64,000 nt of DNA from Theobroma cacao (lineage: Eukaryota; Streptophyta; Magnoliopsida; Malvales; Malvaceae). A program made the translations under genes and the position numbers. Every line of letters starts with the position of its first letter. Position 1 is the first letter of the stretch. A model generated the notes under the pieces. It had not been told where the DNA came from. It saw only the letters and a program-made list of their open reading frames with translations, and did not search any database. This document shows, in pieces, positions 61,363 to 64,000 of this stretch. The stretch is taken from contig NC_030859.1 of the NCBI RefSeq assembly GCF_000208745.1, forward strand, positions 15,239,161 to 15,303,160, given 5' to 3'.

Positions 61363-63452
61363 TGTCACTACCCGGAACACCTCTCGAGCCCGTGACAACC
61401 ACCGCAGTGCCTCGATGGGCACTTATCTCCCGGAATGCCAACCGGAACCTCGCAAGGCTTAATATCAGTTTCTCGCTTTCCCCGGTGAGTAACTATTGCC
61501 AAATATTATGTTCTAAAGGATTTTGAGCTATTTCCAACTTAAAACAAATAGAATAAAATTTTGTCTCACATGGGCATTTTGGTCATTTTCTATTGAAAAT
61601 TTTGAAACTAGTTAAAAATGTAGTAAACAAGTACCAATTGCATAATTCATATTCAAAAATACGTTTAAGCATCCAAAACCTTTATTTAAAATGAAATTAT
61701 AATTATTTGAATATAATAAGAAGACAAAACAAAATATTTAATAAAATATTTTATTTTCTTATAAACAGTAATTTTAGAGTTATACGTAAATACTTTTTGT
61801 AACGTAAAAAAAAAATTCATTCTTACTGTAACACAATAAACTAGAGTATTTACATTAATTTAAATTTACGACATCAAGTGTGCCCACAAATAACTAGAAT
61901 TAAGGAAAACTGTGAACCTACTGTGTGGAGGACGCTAATCCAATAGAAGCCCTTGATGGAATCAGCTATCTACAGCTTACTCTGAGCCTGAAATGGGTGC
62001 AAAGGAGGGTGGTGAGATTATAAAATCTCAGTGAGTAAACAAACATCATTTAAATCAGCTAAAGCCAAGTAAAAGGAGACAATTCATATATCTCATCATT
62101 TTTAAGTATTTCACAATTTGAAAATTCATCCCAACCCATGCAAACAGTTGTATTTCATTTAATTTCTCATTAAGGCTTATGATTTCCATAAACATTTGGC
62201 TCATGCCATCAAATAGTACTCGGTGACACCTTGATCAAAGGTGTACACGCGAGCCAGCCAAAGCTGTTAAAATTTCATATACACTTAAAACATATCTTTA
62301 GTTTGAAAAACACAGCCATTCCTTGGTGTTGGTTGAGTTCCCCTTCACGTGGTGGTTTGGTATGAAGTGAACCCTAAGCTTTACCCCAGGAGATACCCTA
62401 CGCGCCTCTTCGTTCGAGGTAAGAATATAATGGAGTTTACCGTGCCCCTCTAAAAGGCTGGTCTACAGAAACCCCTTACTGCAGTGATTAATTAATATAT
62501 AATCCACCAATCAATAAAATTCATTCTAGCATGACATGGCAATTATTATAATTCACAGCCTTTCAAGGCTAAATACACATTTCATAAATTTTAACACAAA
62601 CATCAATTTAGCCATTCATGCAAATATTGTCATAAGCCATTCAATTCAAATCATAAACTTAATTCATAACAAGTGGTCTCCAATTACTCTATTTTTCAAA
62701 ATCATCATTCAATTTTTTAAAACAATTTATAAAATCTTTTCATATAGACACATTTTGTTTGTAAAACTCAAGATTTACCATTTAATTTTATTTTCATAAA
62801 ATTTCATCAAAATCGATTAAAAACATACTTTAGATAATAAAAATGATGATAAGGTTACTCACCTCATAATAGCGGGATTTCTACGTCGCTATTGCTTCGT
62901 ATACGAATATAATTATACTTAATTGCCCGTCACTTACTTTGTTCAACAAGCTTTCCTAGCAACCATTTAAATTCAATACATTTAGTGAATCAAATTCTAC
63001 TTTTCACTCTCTCATTCTATCATAAATCCACTCACCTAATTCACATCTTAATATATTTTTACTACAATTAATTGCATCCTTTGTTCATGTAATTCTTTAG
63101 AGTATTAACATTGATAACTTATTTACGGTATTTAGTGCCTATTTCAACCTTCTAAACAACTTAAATTTACTTCATATCACCAATTAACCAATGCATAATT
63201 AAATAAAATAATTTAGCCTCCATATAATTCAATTTCAAAATAAATCATGGTGAAGAGTAAAGAGATTTTACCCAATTAAACTAGGTTGGCCCAAATCTTC
63301 ACCTTCCTTTTCTTTTGGATTTTTCTTCCTTTGTTGTTTTTGGAATCTTATTCATGGACTTCTCCCATTTCTTTTTAATTGGGTCATGCCCATTCTTCCT
63401 TTATTGGATCATGTCCAATTTTCCTTGCTTGTTGGGCCCTGCCCATTTTCCT

Positions 63453-63525
63453 TCTTATTTTCTTTTCTTTTCTTTTCTTTTCTTTTATTTTATTTTCTTT
63501 TCTTTCTTTCTTTCTCTTCCTTCTT
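63453..63525. repeat. (TTTTC)n microsatellite
   Basis: Pentanucleotide run passing into TTTC repeats. Long pyrimidine frames over it are artefacts. Confidence 0.9.
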
Positions 63526-63644
63526 CCTTCAGTCGACCAGCAGCCTTGTTGTCTTCCTTTTTCTTCTCTTCACATGCATAAATCGTCCACTCTCTTCCTT
63601 TCTCTCCCTTTCACCACCGGTCACACTTATTGTCTTTCAATCTA

Positions 63645-63745
63645 GAAAATTTCAGCAGCTAAAGCTGCTCCTTTTTACTTCAAAATCAGCAGCTATGCTG
63701 CTCTGTTTTTCCTTAAACTTTCAACAGCTAAGCTGCACCTTCCCC
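63645..63745. repeat. AGCAGCT..AGCTGCT palindromes in alpha LTR
   Basis: Three copies about 35 bp apart: CAGCAGCTAAAGCTGCT (63653), CAGCAGCTATGCTGCT (63687) and AACAGCTAAGCTGCA (63723). Each can form a stem of five to seven pairs. Confidence 0.85.
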
Positions 63746-64000
63746 CCCAAGAATTGGCAGCCAAAACAACAACAATTAACCACCCAAAACAGCACAAATT
63801 CTGTTGCAAAATTCTACACTTTTTGGCCTCCAAAATCAACAGAAAAATGACACTTTCCAACCTCCAAAACCAGTAAAAAAATAGCTCTTTCCAACCTCCA
63901 AAATCAGCCCTAAAATGGCTCTCTTTCCCTTCTTGAATGGTAGCAAAAACAGCCCATCAACTCAACTCTCTTTTCCTTTTGTTTTCTTTTCTCATGCACG

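Larger units (their letters stand above)
61363..64000 (-). mobile_element. alpha LTR (minus strand), truncated by window end
   Basis: In the plus direction begins TGTCACTACCCGGAAC, the reverse complement of the alpha LTR end (compare ...CCGGGTCGTGACA at 41400). Shares the block around 62330-62470 (reverse of GAACTCAGCCAACACC and GGTCTAC..AGCCTT types) and 62860-62900 with the alpha LTRs. It inserted into the Athila copy 3 integrase. Whether it is solo or part of an element cannot be seen. Confidence 0.88.

Noticed and set aside
63315..63850. Three overlapping Phe/Ser/Leu-rich frames
   Set aside because: They translate a TTTTC microsatellite and the palindrome cluster of the alpha LTR.
1..64000. 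tRNA, rRNA or organelle DNA insertions
   Set aside because: I saw no cloverleaf with conserved A and B boxes, no rRNA core sequence and no plastid or mitochondrial gene; only tRNA-complementary primer sites were found.

Overview
This window is nuclear DNA from a flowering plant, most likely a eudicot. The reasons are AT-rich sequence, two typical plant single-copy genes (one with a GT-AG intron), and long stretches of nested Ty3/gypsy LTR retrotransposons including Athila-type elements. I cannot name the species from sequence alone. Prokaryotic features (operons, ribosome binding sites, CRISPR) are absent.

Only two intact host genes are supported. One is a two-exon early-nodulin-like phytocyanin on the minus strand (about 23.5-24.3 kb). 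The other is a single-exon ATL-type RING-H2 protein on the minus strand (about 32.3-32.8 kb). They lie in the only two low-repeat islands, roughly 22.5-25.4 kb and 29.3-33.9 kb.

From 1 to 22.5 kb there is a nested stack on the plus strand. The oldest layer is a chromovirus-like Ty3/gypsy pol gene, now in three pieces (8448-8523, 17136-18947, 21549-21883), followed by its polypurine tract and a 578-bp 3' LTR. It was split by (i) a LARD-like element with very long LTRs and no coding interior (1-8447), (ii) a long LTR of family gamma (8524-17131), itself split by a solo LTR of family beta with TSD TATAC and a Copia-like solo LTR with TSD TAGAT, and (iii) another beta solo LTR with TSD ACTAA.

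From 25.7 to 29.3 kb a truncated gamma LTR is split by a minus-strand solo LTR of family delta. From 33.9 to 49.6 kb there are a gamma fragment, a plus-strand Athila LTR with a gag fragment, two delta copies, an alpha solo LTR (TSD TCAAC) and a minus-strand Athila derivative with both LTRs. From 49.6 to 61.4 kb two further decayed minus-strand Athila copies carry protease-RT-RNaseH-integrase remains and an extra ORF of unknown function between integrase and the 3' LTR. From 61.4 kb to the end there is a minus-strand alpha LTR running off the window.

I found no new multi-gene system. The most unusual structure is that several unrelated LTR families each carry their own cluster of short tandem hairpin or palindrome modules. 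Other points of interest are mosaic LTRs that share one end but not the other, the non-coding long-LTR element, and the unexplained extra Athila ORF. LTR family names (alpha, beta, gamma, delta) are labels used only in this annotation.
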